NCBI RefSeq assembly: GCF_017814435.1
Contig: NZ_JAGJCB010000003.1
Coordinates: 124,001-188,000 of the forward strand
Origin: Mariniflexile gromovii
GTDB taxonomy: Bacteria; Bacteroidota; Bacteroidia; Flavobacteriales; Flavobacteriaceae
Direction of reading: 5' to 3'
DNA length: 64,000 nt
Made by a program: the position numbers and the translations under genes. The first letter of the stretch is position 1, and every line of letters begins with the position of its first letter. Positions 37,665 to 46,388 of the stretch are shown piece by piece. The notes beneath the pieces were generated by a model. It did no database searches. It was not told the origin of the DNA and worked only from the letters and a program-made list of their open reading frames with translations.

Positions 37665-38939
37665 ATGAAACTCTGGGATAAAGGCATATCAATAGATAAA
37701 AAAATAGAACAATTTACTGTTGGAAACGATAGGGAAATTGATGTTCATATAGCAAAGTACGATGTGATAGCATCGAGAGCACACGCTAAAATGCTACAAA
37801 AAATTGGTATTTTAACAACTAATGAGTTAGTTGAATTATTGGGAGGTCTAAAAAAAATAGAGACCCAAATAGAAAATGGCACCTTTGTTATTGATGCCCA
37901 ATTTGAAGATGTACACTCTAAAATAGAATTTGAATTGACGAAGACTTTGGGCGAGGTTGGGAAAAAAATCCACACCGCACGTTCTAGAAACGACCAAGTT
38001 TTAGTGGCGTTACAACTATATTACAAAGAAAATTTAGGCATTGTAAAACAAAAAACACAAACTCTTTTTGAAACGCTTTTAGGGTTGGCAGAAACGCATA
38101 AAGATAAAGTGCTTCCTGGATATACGCACTTGCAAGTGGCCATGCCATCATCGTTTGGGTTGTGGTTTTCGGCGTATGCTGAGGTTTTGATTGATGATGT
38201 ATATTTACTAGATGCCACTTTAAGAACCGTTGATCAAAATCCGTTAGGTTCTGCTGCAGGCTATGGAAGTTCTTTTCCTATTGATAGAGAATTAACTACT
38301 AAAGAAATGAATTTTTCAACACTAAAATACAACGTAGTGGCTGCTCAAATGAGCAGAGGGAAAAGTGAGCGTACCATTGCAGCAAGTTTAGGGAGTTTAT
38401 GCAACACCATGAGCCGTTTTGCTATGGATGTGTGTTTGTATATGAGTCAGAATTTCGGTTTTATATCGTTTCCGGATGAATTGACCACGGGAAGTAGCAT
38501 CATGCCACACAAAAAAAATCCGGATGTTTTTGAGTTGATTCGTGGTAAATGTAATAAGATACAAGCGCTTCAAACGGAAATGCTTTTAATAACCAACAAC
38601 TTGCCAAGTGGTTACCATCGTGATTTTCAGTTGTTAAAAGAAAATATGATAGCTGCTTTTGAAGACGTTAAAGATATTTTAGATATTTTCAATTTCTCTA
38701 TAAAACAAGCCATTGTGAAAGATGTTGATATCCACAACGATTTGTATAAGTACCTTTTTACAGTTGATAACATCAATACACTTGTAGTAGAGGGGCAAAG
38801 TTTTAGAGAAGCCTATCAAAAAATTGGCGGACAAGTACAAGATGGAACTTACAAACCAGATACTTCTAAAAAGCATACGCATGTTGGTAGTATCCATAAT
38901 TTGTGTTTGGATAAAATTAGAAGTAAGTTTCCTAAATAA
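37665..38939 (+). CDS. argH: Argininosuccinate lyase
   Basis: It splits argininosuccinate into arginine and fumarate. The 424-residue fumarase-superfamily protein has the signature GSSIMPHKKNPD near residues 277-288, with the catalytic Ser in the preceding flexible loop. HTARSRNDQV lies near residue 104 and the GYTHLQVAMPSSFG motif near residue 152. It is the final arginine gene; its stop abuts the ATG of the SET-domain gene. Confidence 0.96.
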   Translation: MKLWDKGISIDKKIEQFTVGNDREIDVHIAKYDVIASRAHAKMLQKIGILTTNELVELLGGLKKIETQIENGTFVIDAQFEDVHSKIEFELTKTLGEVGKKIHTARSRNDQVLVALQLYYKENLGIVKQKTQTLFETLLGLAETHKDKVLPGYTHLQVAMPSSFGLWFSAYAEVLIDDVYLLDATLRTVDQNPLGSAAGYGSSFPIDRELTTKEMNFSTLKYNVVAAQMSRGKSERTIAASLGSLCNTMSRFAMDVCLYMSQNFGFISFPDELTTGSSIMPHKKNPDVFELIRGKCNKIQALQTEMLLITNNLPSGYHRDFQLLKENMIAAFEDVKDILDIFNFSIKQAIVKDVDIHNDLYKYLFTVDNINTLVVEGQSFREAYQKIGGQVQDGTYKPDTSKKHTHVGSIHNLCLDKIRSKFPK

Positions 38940-39296
38940 ATGACAATTCCTGTAGAAGTAAAACAATCGCTAGTACACGGTAAAGGTGTTTTTGCAACAC
39001 GAAATATTACAAAAGGTGAATTGTTGGCCAAATGTGATATGGCACTTATTCATGTAAATGAAAATTTGCCAGAGGTTTTGGCAACACTTCAATTTCCTTG
39101 GATTGAAGAATATGATGCTATTTGTATTAGTGATGTGGGGAGTTTTTTCAATCATAGCAAAGAACCAAACGCGGAAATTTATGAACGTGATTTTGAGAAC
39201 TTAATTCAAACATTTGTGGCTAAAACCGATATTGTGAAAGGAACAGAAATAACTATTTATTATAACGATGCTTTTGAAGCATTTGTTAGTCAATAA
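38940..39296 (+). CDS. Small SET-domain protein
   Basis: The 118-residue protein is made up entirely of a minimal SET domain: VHGKGVFATRNITKGELL (residues 11-28), SFFNHSKEPNAEI near residues 66-78 and a C-terminal GTEITIYYNDAF. SET domains typically methylate lysines with S-adenosylmethionine; bacterial targets are mostly unknown. Its ATG directly follows the argH stop, so it is translationally coupled to the arginine operon. Confidence 0.88.
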   Translation: MTIPVEVKQSLVHGKGVFATRNITKGELLAKCDMALIHVNENLPEVLATLQFPWIEEYDAICISDVGSFFNHSKEPNAEIYERDFENLIQTFVAKTDIVKGTEITIYYNDAFEAFVSQ

Positions 39297-39328
39297 TTTG
39301 ATTATCTTCTTAACTTTAGTAATTATGA

Positions 39329-39354
39329 GGTCTCGACTGCGCTCGACCTGACAT
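39329..39354. repeat. GTCGAGCGCAGTCGAG-type repeat, inverted copy
   Basis: GGTCTCGACTGCGCTCGACC followed by TGACAT is the reverse complement of the 16913 and 37567 copies. Confidence 0.75.
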
Positions 39355-39421
39355 AGAAATTGAATGATTGGTGATTACTGATACTCAAAAAGTGGCGAAT
39401 TCGCTTAAATGATGCAAATAA

Positions 39422-39487
39422 GCCCGCGTTAGCGATTAGAGCAAACTACCGTGTAGTGCGGAAAGCGCGACCCACAGGGTAACGCCC
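39422..39487. repeat. Intergenic repeat, copy B (IS110 target family)
   Basis: It begins GCCCGCGTTAGCGATTAGAG and ends GACCCACAGGGTAACGCCC. It is a shorter, diverged relative of 24180-24262. Confidence 0.65.
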
Positions 39488-39521
39488 AAATAATTTTAAT
39501 ATGTATTTTGTTTAAACGTGC

Positions 39522-40481
39522 ATGAAAATAAAAATTGATAAGTTTGTTCTATCTATTATAGTTGTAATTGGTATTGCATATCTTTTCCCTAATTGGGGAA
39601 TACCAGAAAGCCCCGTGCCCATAGATGCGATTTCTACCGTAGGAATTTCATTGATTTTCTTTTTTTATGGGTTGAAGTTAAGTCCTGAGAAATTAAAATC
39701 GGGTCTTAAAAATTGGAAGCTTCATTTTTTAGTGCAAGCTTCAACATTTTTAATTTTTCCGCTTATTGTTTTAGCTTTTAATCCCTTTTTGAGAACTCAA
39801 GAGCAAGAAATAATGTGGTTGGCATTCTTTTTTTTGGCAACCTTACCATCTACAGTGTCGTCTTCGGTTGTTATGGTTTCTATAGCTAAGGGTAATGTGC
39901 CTGCCGCTATTTTTAACGCGAGTATTTCGGGTATTATAGGTATTGCCATTACACCACTTTGGATGGGGTTATTTGTTGATAGTACACAAACCGATTTTGA
40001 TTTTACCGAGATTTACACGAAGCTTATAGTACAAATTATTTTACCTGTTGTAATTGGTTTACTGCTACAGAGGTTTTTAAATGTGTTTGCAAATAAGTAC
40101 AGTAAACAACTTACCTTGTTTGATAAATTTATAATTCTGCTTATAATTTATAAAAGTTTTGCAGAATCGTTTTATGAAAATATATTTAGTGGTGTTTCTC
40201 TGTTAGACTTGTTTTTTATGTTTGTAGCGGTATTGCTTCTGTTTTTCTTGGCTTTTTTTATAACACGATTGGTTGCCGAAAAATTGAAGTTTAGCAAAGA
40301 AGACCAAATTACAGCCCAGTTTTGTGGAACCAAAAAATCGTTGGTACACGGCACTGTTTTTTCTAAAATACTTTTTGGAAATACGGCTGCCATTGGTATT
40401 GTATTGCTGCCACTTATGGTGTTTCATGCTACACAAATAGTGATTATTAGTTTTATAGCTGCAAAACTAGCCAAGCGTTAA
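39522..40481 (+). CDS. Bile acid:sodium symporter family protein (SBF-like)
   Basis: The 319-residue protein has about ten hydrophobic segments with the pattern FFYGLKLSPEKLKSGLKNWK near residues 46-65 and FCGTKKSLVHG near residue 268. This matches the SBF-like (YfeH/P7-type) branch of the bile acid:sodium symporter superfamily. It should sit in the inner membrane. The substrate is unknown. It is convergent with leuB, and the shared terminator is at 40486-40513. Confidence 0.9.
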   Translation: MKIKIDKFVLSIIVVIGIAYLFPNWGIPESPVPIDAISTVGISLIFFFYGLKLSPEKLKSGLKNWKLHFLVQASTFLIFPLIVLAFNPFLRTQEQEIMWLAFFFLATLPSTVSSSVVMVSIAKGNVPAAIFNASISGIIGIAITPLWMGLFVDSTQTDFDFTEIYTKLIVQIILPVVIGLLLQRFLNVFANKYSKQLTLFDKFIILLIIYKSFAESFYENIFSGVSLLDLFFMFVAVLLLFFLAFFITRLVAEKLKFSKEDQITAQFCGTKKSLVHGTVFSKILFGNTAAIGIVLLPLMVFHATQIVIISFIAAKLAKR

Positions 40482-40485
40482 TTAA

Positions 40486-40513
40486 AAAAGCGCACTGTAA
40501 ACAATGCGCTTTT
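40486..40513. terminator. Bidirectional terminator between the SBF-like gene and leuB
   Basis: AAAAGCGCA (40486-40494) pairs with TGCGCTTTT (40505-40513), with A and T runs on both flanks. Confidence 0.85.
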
Positions 40514-40559
40514 AAGGACCTTTTCCAAAAATTTTAATATTGGTGACTAACTCAAATAA

Positions 40560-41678
40560 TCAAATGATTGTGGATTGCCCTAGATGTATGTTGGTAAAGT
40601 TTAAATTGGTTTCATCGGGATTGTTTATAAAATCTTCAATGAAATCGCCAACTTTTGTGGTGGTAATGTTGTCGTACTTTGTGTTTAAATCGGGTGTGGT
40701 AATATGTAGTTTTAACGATTTATCTACACCTTCTCTTACCAAAGCTGCTTCGTCGTCTAAACCAAAATGGTCCAGTAACATGGCTGCTGCTAAAATGGCT
40801 GCAATGGGGTTTGCAATGCCTTTATTTGCTATTTTTGAATAGGCACCATGAATGGGTTCGAACATGGCATGTTTATCGCCTAAAGATGCTGAAGCCAATA
40901 GTCCAATAGAGCCTACAATAACGCTGGCTTCTTCCGATAGGATATCACCAAACATGTTTTCGGTTAATATCACATCAAACTGTCTTGGGTTCATAATGAG
41001 TTCCATGGCAGCATTATCGATATACATAAAGTTTAAATGTACGTTTGGGTATTGCGGTGCCAATTCTTGCACCACTCTGCGCCATAACCTAGAGCTTTCT
41101 AAAGCGTTTGCTTTATCTACCAACGTTAGTTTACGTTTTCTAGATTGTGCTGCTTTGAAAGCTAAATGGGCAATGCGCTCAACTTCAAAACGGGTGTATT
41201 CGCAAATATCGGATGCGGTATTACCATCTTCACTTAATTTCTTTTCGCCAAAATAAATACCACCGGTAAGTTCGCGGTAAATAAGAATGTTGGTATTGGC
41301 TATTTGCTTTTTCTTTAAAGATGATTTGTTTAGCAAATCATCATAAGCAATTACCGGTCTTATATTTGTGTATAAACCTAATGATTTACGTAGTCGTAAA
41401 AGCCCTTGTTCGGGTCTTATTTTTGCATACGGATCTAAATCGAAAGCAGCATTTCCAATAGCACCAAATAAAATGGCATCGGCTTTTTCGCAAATGTCTA
41501 TAGTTTCTTCCGGTAATGGATTGTTTGTTTTTTCTATAGCACTTGCTCCCACTAAAGCATGTTGAAATGTAAATACATGGTTATATTCCATAGCTATAGC
41601 TTTCAAAACCTTAACGGCTTGTGCTATAACTTCTGGACCTATACCATCGCCAGGTAAAACGGCAATATTTAATTTCAT
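40560..41678 (-). CDS. leuB: 3-isopropylmalate dehydrogenase
   Basis: It oxidatively decarboxylates 3-isopropylmalate with NAD in leucine synthesis. The 372-residue protein has the N-terminal VLPGDGIGPEV motif (residues 7-17), REL-type substrate loop YRELTGGIYFG near residue 131 and the signature VILTENMFGDILSEEASVI near residue 235. It lies 10 bp downstream of leuA on the same strand; leuC and leuD are not in this window. Confidence 0.96.
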   Translation of the reverse strand: MKLNIAVLPGDGIGPEVIAQAVKVLKAIAMEYNHVFTFQHALVGASAIEKTNNPLPEETIDICEKADAILFGAIGNAAFDLDPYAKIRPEQGLLRLRKSLGLYTNIRPVIAYDDLLNKSSLKKKQIANTNILIYRELTGGIYFGEKKLSEDGNTASDICEYTRFEVERIAHLAFKAAQSRKRKLTLVDKANALESSRLWRRVVQELAPQYPNVHLNFMYIDNAAMELIMNPRQFDVILTENMFGDILSEEASVIVGSIGLLASASLGDKHAMFEPIHGAYSKIANKGIANPIAAILAAAMLLDHFGLDDEAALVREGVDKSLKLHITTPDLNTKYDNITTTKVGDFIEDFINNPDETNLNFTNIHLGQSTII

Positions 41679-41688
41679 TTTAATGTAT

Positions 41689-42864
41689 TTAAGCTGAAAT
41701 AATTTCTTTATATAATCTGCTATTTTCTATAATAGTGTGGATATCATCATCATTCACTTCTTTCTTTTTGTCAGCAAAATCTAAGAAATTAGTATAGATT
41801 TCATCTAATTGAAGTTTTGTTAATTCATAGCCAACATTTTTTGCTCTATAGGCTAAGGCTGCACGTCCGCTTCTCGCCGTTAATACAATGGCCGATTCGG
41901 TTACACCTACATCTTTAGGGTCTATAATTTCGTAAGTTTCACGATTTTTAATGACACCATCTTGATGAATTCCAGAACTGTGTGCAAACGCATTAGCACC
42001 AACAATAGCTTTGTTTGGTTGCGTGTAAATACCCATGCTATCTGATACTAATTGGCTTAGGCCATAAAGCATTTCAGATTTTATGTTGGTATCTAAATTC
42101 AAATAAGGATGTTGTCTTAAAATCATTACCACTTCTTCCAAAGCCGTATTTCCAGCGCGTTCGCCAATACCGTTAATGGTACATTCAATTTGGCGCGCAC
42201 CGTTAATAACACCTTCAATAGAGTTGGCGGTTGCTAAACCTAAATCGTTATGGCAATGGCATGATAAAACAGCTTTTTCAATACCTTTTACGTTTTCTTT
42301 TAGGTATTTAATTTTGGCTCCGTATTCACTTGGTAAACAGTAACCTGTTGTATCTGGAATATTTAAAACTGTGGCTCCTGCTTTAATAACAGCTTCACAA
42401 ACACGTGCTAAATATTCATTATCGGTTCTACCTGCATCTTCGGCATAAAATTCTACATCTTCAACAAAAGATTTTGCGTAACTTACGGCTTTAAAAGCAC
42501 GGTCAATTATGGCATCTCTATTTGAGTTGAATTTGAATTTTATGTGAGAATCAGAAGTTCCAATCCCTGTATGAATTCTAGGTGTTTTAGCATATTTTAA
42601 TGCTTCTGCAGCTACTTTTATATCGTTTTCAACAGAACGTGTTAAACCACAAACTGTTGCATTTTTAACAATTTTAGAAATGGCTTCAACCGATTTAAAA
42701 TCGCCAGGGCTTGATACAGGAAAACCAGCTTCAATAATATCAACACCTAACAAATCGAGCTGTTCAGCAATGATAAGTTTTTGTTCTGTGTTTAGTTTGC
42801 AGCCTGGGACTTGCTCGCCATCGCGAAGCGTTGTGTCAAAAATTTGGACGTTAGTATTAGACAT
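41689..42864 (-). CDS. leuA: 2-isopropylmalate synthase, short form without regulatory domain
   Basis: It condenses 2-oxoisovalerate with acetyl-CoA. The 391-residue protein has the catalytic TIM barrel: [12 protein letters not shown] at residues 10-21, the metal-binding [15 protein letters not shown] near residue 199, and [14 protein letters not shown] near residue 231. It stops soon after the subdomain region, lacking the roughly 120-residue C-terminal domain through which leucine inhibits standard LeuA. Homocitrate or citramalate synthases are related, but pairing with leuB favours leucine synthesis. Confidence 0.93.
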   Translation of the reverse strand: MSNTNVQIFDTTLRDGEQVPGCKLNTEQKLIIAEQLDLLGVDIIEAGFPVSSPGDFKSVEAISKIVKNATVCGLTRSVENDIKVAAEALKYAKTPRIHTGIGTSDSHIKFKFNSNRDAIIDRAFKAVSYAKSFVEDVEFYAEDAGRTDNEYLARVCEAVIKAGATVLNIPDTTGYCLPSEYGAKIKYLKENVKGIEKAVLSCHCHNDLGLATANSIEGVINGARQIECTINGIGERAGNTALEEVVMILRQHPYLNLDTNIKSEMLYGLSQLVSDSMGIYTQPNKAIVGANAFAHSSGIHQDGVIKNRETYEIIDPKDVGVTESAIVLTARSGRAALAYRAKNVGYELTKLQLDEIYTNFLDFADKKKEVNDDDIHTIIENSRLYKEIISA

Positions 42865-43012
42865 TTAATAAAATAAATTTTCTTTTTGTATTACGAATGT
42901 ATATTTTGGTTTCCTTAAATGATAATGCAACTCACTTTTTTTACGATGTTTAACTCGAATATAATTTAGTTAAATAATTGAAAATCAATATTTTAATAAG
43001 GTTTTTATAACT

Positions 43013-44563
43013 ATGACAAAAGAGCAAAAAGATAATTTGTTTGTATTGGTAAAGTCCCTTTCTAAGTCCGAAAAGCGACAATTTAAACTTTATGTTGGAC
43101 GGTTAGGGGTGAATGAAGATTCAAAATTTTTAACGCTTTTTAATATTTTAGAAAAACTTTCGGTGTATGATGAAGCGGCAATTCTAAAAAAGGGTATTGT
43201 AAAAAAAGAACAATTATCAAATTTAAAAGCCCATTTATATAAGCAAATATTAATTAGTTTGCGTTTAAATCCTTCGCACCAAAATATAAGAATCCAAATT
43301 CGTGAACAATTGGATTTTGCCACCATTCTATACCATAAAGGCTTATATAAACAGAGTTTGAAAATTTTAGATAAAGCCAAAAACTTAGCCATCTCCAACG
43401 AAGAAAAGAATGTGGCTTATGAAATTGTTGAGCTTGAAAAAGTTATAGAATCGCAATACATTACTAGAAGTTTAGGAGATCGAGCCGATGAACTTTCAAT
43501 TCAGGCAAAAGAACTGAGTCAGCAAAACGTATTAGCAAGTAAACTATCCAATTTATCGCTTCAACTTTATGGTTTGTTTTTAAAAACGGGCTACGTAAAA
43601 AATGATAAGGAAAGCAAACGTGTTATTAAATATTTTGAAGCGCGTCTACCCAAATACGATATAAACACTTTAGGATTTCGTGAAAAATTATGGCTCTACA
43701 AAGCCTATTTATGGTACAGTTTTTTAACGGTAGATTTTTTGTCCTGTTATAAATATGCTACCAAATGGGTGGAGCTTTTTTATGAGAACAAAGATCAAAT
43801 TATTTTGAATCCGGTATTTTTCCTAAGAGGGAATCATTATTTATTGGAGGCTTTATTTTATTTAAGACATTATGAAAAGTTTAAAGAATCCTTAATAAGA
43901 CTGGAAAAAGTAACCAAAGAAAAATGGTTTCCATTTGATGATAATATTGATGGTTTAACGTTTTTGTACATCTACAATAATAAGTTCAACTTACATTTTA
44001 TTGAAGGTAGTTTTAAGGAAGGTTTACCATTGGTTGATGAGGTTTTAATAAGGTTGAAGGATTATAACGACCGTATTGATGAGCATCACGTTATGGTGTT
44101 TTATTACAAAATTGCCAGTATGTATTTTGGTGCAGGCGAAAATAAAAAGTGTATTCAATACCTGGAAAAAATTATAAATAACAAATCGTTACAAATGCGT
44201 GAAGATTTGTTGTGTTTTGCCAGAATTTTAAATTTGGTAGCGCATTACGAAGCAGGAATGGACTATAATTTGGATGTGTTAATTCGCAGCACCTATAAGT
44301 TTTTAATTAAAATGGAGGATTTGTACGATGTGCAAAGAGAGTTCATTAAATTTTTAAGAGGCTTGGGCGATATTTATCCGAACGAGGTTAGAAATGAGTT
44401 TATCAAACTTCATAAAAAGCTTAAAGAATTTGAACACGATCCTTACCAAAGTCGCGCGTTTTTGTATTTAGATATTATATCGTGGTTGGAATCTAAAATC
44501 CAGAATAGGCCTATTGCATTAGTTATACAGAACAAGTTTTATGAAATGCGATATAATAAGTAG
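43013..44563 (+). CDS. TPR-like helical protein of unknown function
   Basis: The 516-residue protein is almost entirely alpha-helical, with successive degenerate TPR-like pairs (for example ATILYHKGLYKQSLKILDKA near residues 103-122 and YYKIASMYFGAGENKKCIQY near residues 363-382). No signal peptide or membrane segment is apparent, so it is probably cytosolic. Its gene is divergent from leuA. I recognise no catalytic motif; a scaffold or protein-binding role is an inference from fold only. Confidence 0.75.
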   Translation: MTKEQKDNLFVLVKSLSKSEKRQFKLYVGRLGVNEDSKFLTLFNILEKLSVYDEAAILKKGIVKKEQLSNLKAHLYKQILISLRLNPSHQNIRIQIREQLDFATILYHKGLYKQSLKILDKAKNLAISNEEKNVAYEIVELEKVIESQYITRSLGDRADELSIQAKELSQQNVLASKLSNLSLQLYGLFLKTGYVKNDKESKRVIKYFEARLPKYDINTLGFREKLWLYKAYLWYSFLTVDFLSCYKYATKWVELFYENKDQIILNPVFFLRGNHYLLEALFYLRHYEKFKESLIRLEKVTKEKWFPFDDNIDGLTFLYIYNNKFNLHFIEGSFKEGLPLVDEVLIRLKDYNDRIDEHHVMVFYYKIASMYFGAGENKKCIQYLEKIINNKSLQMREDLLCFARILNLVAHYEAGMDYNLDVLIRSTYKFLIKMEDLYDVQREFIKFLRGLGDIYPNEVRNEFIKLHKKLKEFEHDPYQSRAFLYLDIISWLESKIQNRPIALVIQNKFYEMRYNK

Positions 44564-44582
44564 ATTAAAAGGAAATGAACTT

Positions 44583-44666
44583 TAAGGGCGTTACCCGCAA
44601 GGGGTCGGGCTTTCACGAGTCGCTCCTCCTTAGGTCGGGAGCTCCAACAGTCGTTCAATCCCTAAC
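44583..44666. repeat. Intergenic repeat, copy C (inverted, interrupted by IS110)
   Basis: It runs from GGGCGTTACCCGCAAGGGG to ATCCCTAAC at 44658-44666. Its expected continuation, GCGG, is found at 45924-45927 on the far side of the IS110 element. It is the reverse-orientation relative of 24180-24262. Confidence 0.75.
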
Positions 44667-44696
44667 CTTTAGTTTGTATTTAAGATAAAAGTTATA

Positions 44697-44851
44697 TTTA
44701 TTCAACGGAAAACAGAGGTGAACTATATCCCTAACTAAGTCAGACTTATGCCGCGTATCAGTCCTCTGCTTTCTCCTTGAATAAAAGTTGAATAGCTTCA
44801 AATAGAATAGTAGATATAAGCGATCTAATAAAGGTTCTAAAGAGGTTCAAC
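44697..44851 (+). ncRNA. IS110 bridge RNA (seekRNA) with target and donor loops
   Basis: The first stem-loop is TTTATTCAA/TTGAATAAA (44697-44705 with 44777-44785), continued by GGAAAACAGAGG/CCTCTG-TTT-TCC. It encloses left guide ATCCCTAAC (44727-44735), hairpin TAAGT-CAG-ACTTA, and right guide CCGCGT (44751-44756). The second is GTTGAA/TTCAAC (44787-44792 with 44846-44851), enclosing left donor guide ATAGAATA (44802-44809), hairpin TAGAT/ATCTA, and right donor guide TAAAGGT (44829-44835). The layout is that known for IS110-group bridge RNAs. Exact RNA ends are uncertain. Confidence 0.85.
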
Positions 44852-44877
44852 ATTTTAATTTACTTAAATATAAAATT

Positions 44878-45885
44878 ATGAAAAATTATTTATTCCATGT
44901 GGGCATTGACATTTCTAAATTGAAATTGGATGTTGTTTTGGTGGATAGAACCACTAACACATTGGAAGTCCATTTTGTGGTCCCCAATAATACCAAAGGA
45001 TTGAAACGGATGCTTTCCGTTTTAAAGCAAAGGAAAGTTGATCTACAACGAACGTTATATTGTTTTGAAAACACAGGTGTATACACGTTTCCTTTAAGCT
45101 GTTTCTGTTTTGAGAACGGGTTTGATTATTGGATTGTTCCCGCGGTGGAAATTAAGCGTTCCAAGGGCATCACAAGGGGCAAGAGCGATAAGTCCGAGGC
45201 AAAGGATATTGCTTATTACAGTATTCGCAATATAGATAAGCTCCAACTATCGAGTGTGCCAGAGCAATCGGTCCAACAGTTGAAATTGCTTTTTGCCGAG
45301 CGGGAAAAAATCAAGAAATCACTTTTGTTATTCGGTTCAACTAAAGAAAACAGCGGGTATGTGCCGTTAGATGTCTATAGAACGGTAGAAGCCCAGAACA
45401 AGAAAACGATTAAATTCCTTAAGGCAAGCTTAGCGGTTATTGATGCCAAGATGCGGGAGCTTGTAAAACGGCAACCTAAATTAAAACGTCAATTTGAGCT
45501 TATAAAAAGCATTAAAGGTGTTGGCGATAACACCGCTATTTATTTTATAATAGCAACAAAAGGGTTTGAGGTTTTTGCTTCGGCAAGAAAACTGGCCTGT
45601 TATGCGGGAGTTGCCCCTTTTGAATATAGCTCAGGCTCAAGTATTAGGGGAGGCACTAAAGTTAACCATATGGCGGACAAAACAATGAAATCATTGCTTC
45701 AAATGTGTGCCTTGTCAGCGGTAAGGCACGATGCCCAGTTAAAAGCTTATTACTTAAGAAAACAAGGGGAGGGAAAAAACAAAATGTTGGTCTTGAACAA
45801 TGTGAGGTGTAAGATTATAGGCCGGATTTTTGCCGTAATCAACAGGGACTCTCCATTTGTGGATACTTGTAAATTTGTAGCTTAA
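44878..45885 (+). CDS. IS110-family transposase (recombinase)
   Basis: The 335-residue protein has the N-terminal DEDD RuvC-like domain, with first Asp D11 in VGIDISK, Glu in CFENTGVY near residue 65, and KSDKSEAKDIAYY near residue 107. The C-terminal Tnp20 domain has YAGVAPFEYSSGSSIRGGTK near residue 243, containing the serine-rich active-site region. It would catalyse RNA-guided insertion and excision with the upstream bridge RNA. The gene is intact and the element looks recently active. Confidence 0.95.
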   Translation: MKNYLFHVGIDISKLKLDVVLVDRTTNTLEVHFVVPNNTKGLKRMLSVLKQRKVDLQRTLYCFENTGVYTFPLSCFCFENGFDYWIVPAVEIKRSKGITRGKSDKSEAKDIAYYSIRNIDKLQLSSVPEQSVQQLKLLFAEREKIKKSLLLFGSTKENSGYVPLDVYRTVEAQNKKTIKFLKASLAVIDAKMRELVKRQPKLKRQFELIKSIKGVGDNTAIYFIIATKGFEVFASARKLACYAGVAPFEYSSGSSIRGGTKVNHMADKTMKSLLQMCALSAVRHDAQLKAYYLRKQGEGKNKMLVLNNVRCKIIGRIFAVINRDSPFVDTCKFVA

Positions 45886-45951
45886 TTTTATTTGATGTTT
45901 ATTTGGTTTTTATCATAGAATACGCGGATAAAAGATTGTTTTTTTATTAAA

Positions 45952-46365
45952 TTACAATATATGAGACTTATATTTTAATGCATCCGAAAAGGTATCAAAA
46001 CCTTCAAAGGAATATTCTTTTTTTGAGTTTATTTTCCGATAACACTTATTTAAAGTCTTGTCAATATCTAAAACTTCAGTATATTCCATATATGGTTGTC
46101 CAGTTTGATTAAGGTATATTACATTTGTAGAAAACAACTTATCTTCATTGCTATATCCTCTTTCAATAATAAAAAACTCCGTAGTTTCAGTTTCAAAATA
46201 TGAATTTAACTCATGGTTGGAATAGTACTCAATTACTTTTATAGATCCCTTAAAATAATGTCTTTCATAAGTTAATACGGATTTAGTAGTAAAATGAGGG
46301 TCATTAATAAATCCCTTTATGTTTTTTATTGTTTCATCATTTAATATATCAAACTTGTGAATCAT
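45952..46365 (-). CDS. Hypothetical protein
   Basis: The 137-residue soluble protein is acidic and rich in Glu, Asp and aromatic residues, with beta-strand-like alternation (TEFFIIERGYSNEDKLFSTN). I see no signal peptide, membrane segment or known motif. It follows the MORN/exonuclease gene by 23 bp on the same strand and may be in one transcript with it. It abuts the IS110 insertion, which has not obviously damaged it. Confidence 0.6.
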   Translation of the reverse strand: MIHKFDILNDETIKNIKGFINDPHFTTKSVLTYERHYFKGSIKVIEYYSNHELNSYFETETTEFFIIERGYSNEDKLFSTNVIYLNQTGQPYMEYTEVLDIDKTLNKCYRKINSKKEYSFEGFDTFSDALKYKSHIL

Positions 46366-46388
46366 GCTAAATTTTATTTTTTACTTCT

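Larger units (their letters stand above)
44667..45921 (+). mobile_element. IS110-family insertion sequence
   Basis: The element is 1255 bp between two copies of the dinucleotide AC (44665-44666 and 45922-45923). Ends are inferred by two independent lines. First, removing it restores CCCTAAC-GCGG, the sequence expected from the repeat family (compare 24180 and 39424). Second, the donor guides of the non-coding RNA match AC-CTTTA at the left end and ATAGAAT-A at the right end. It contains one transposase gene and an upstream guide RNA region, and has no terminal inverted repeats, as usual for IS110. Confidence 0.88.

Noticed and set aside
42865-43012. Leader peptide or attenuator upstream of leuA
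   Set aside because: I found no Leu-rich short ORF and no terminator-like hairpin in the 148-bp divergent gap.
43013-44563. Considered as a DNA-binding or defence protein near the IS
   Set aside because: Only TPR-like helices are visible; no nuclease, helicase or HTH motif.
45922-45951. Terminal inverted repeats or target-site duplication for a DDE-type IS
   Set aside because: Only the AC dinucleotide is shared between the two flanks, as expected for an IS110 RNA-guided recombinase, not a DDE transposase.
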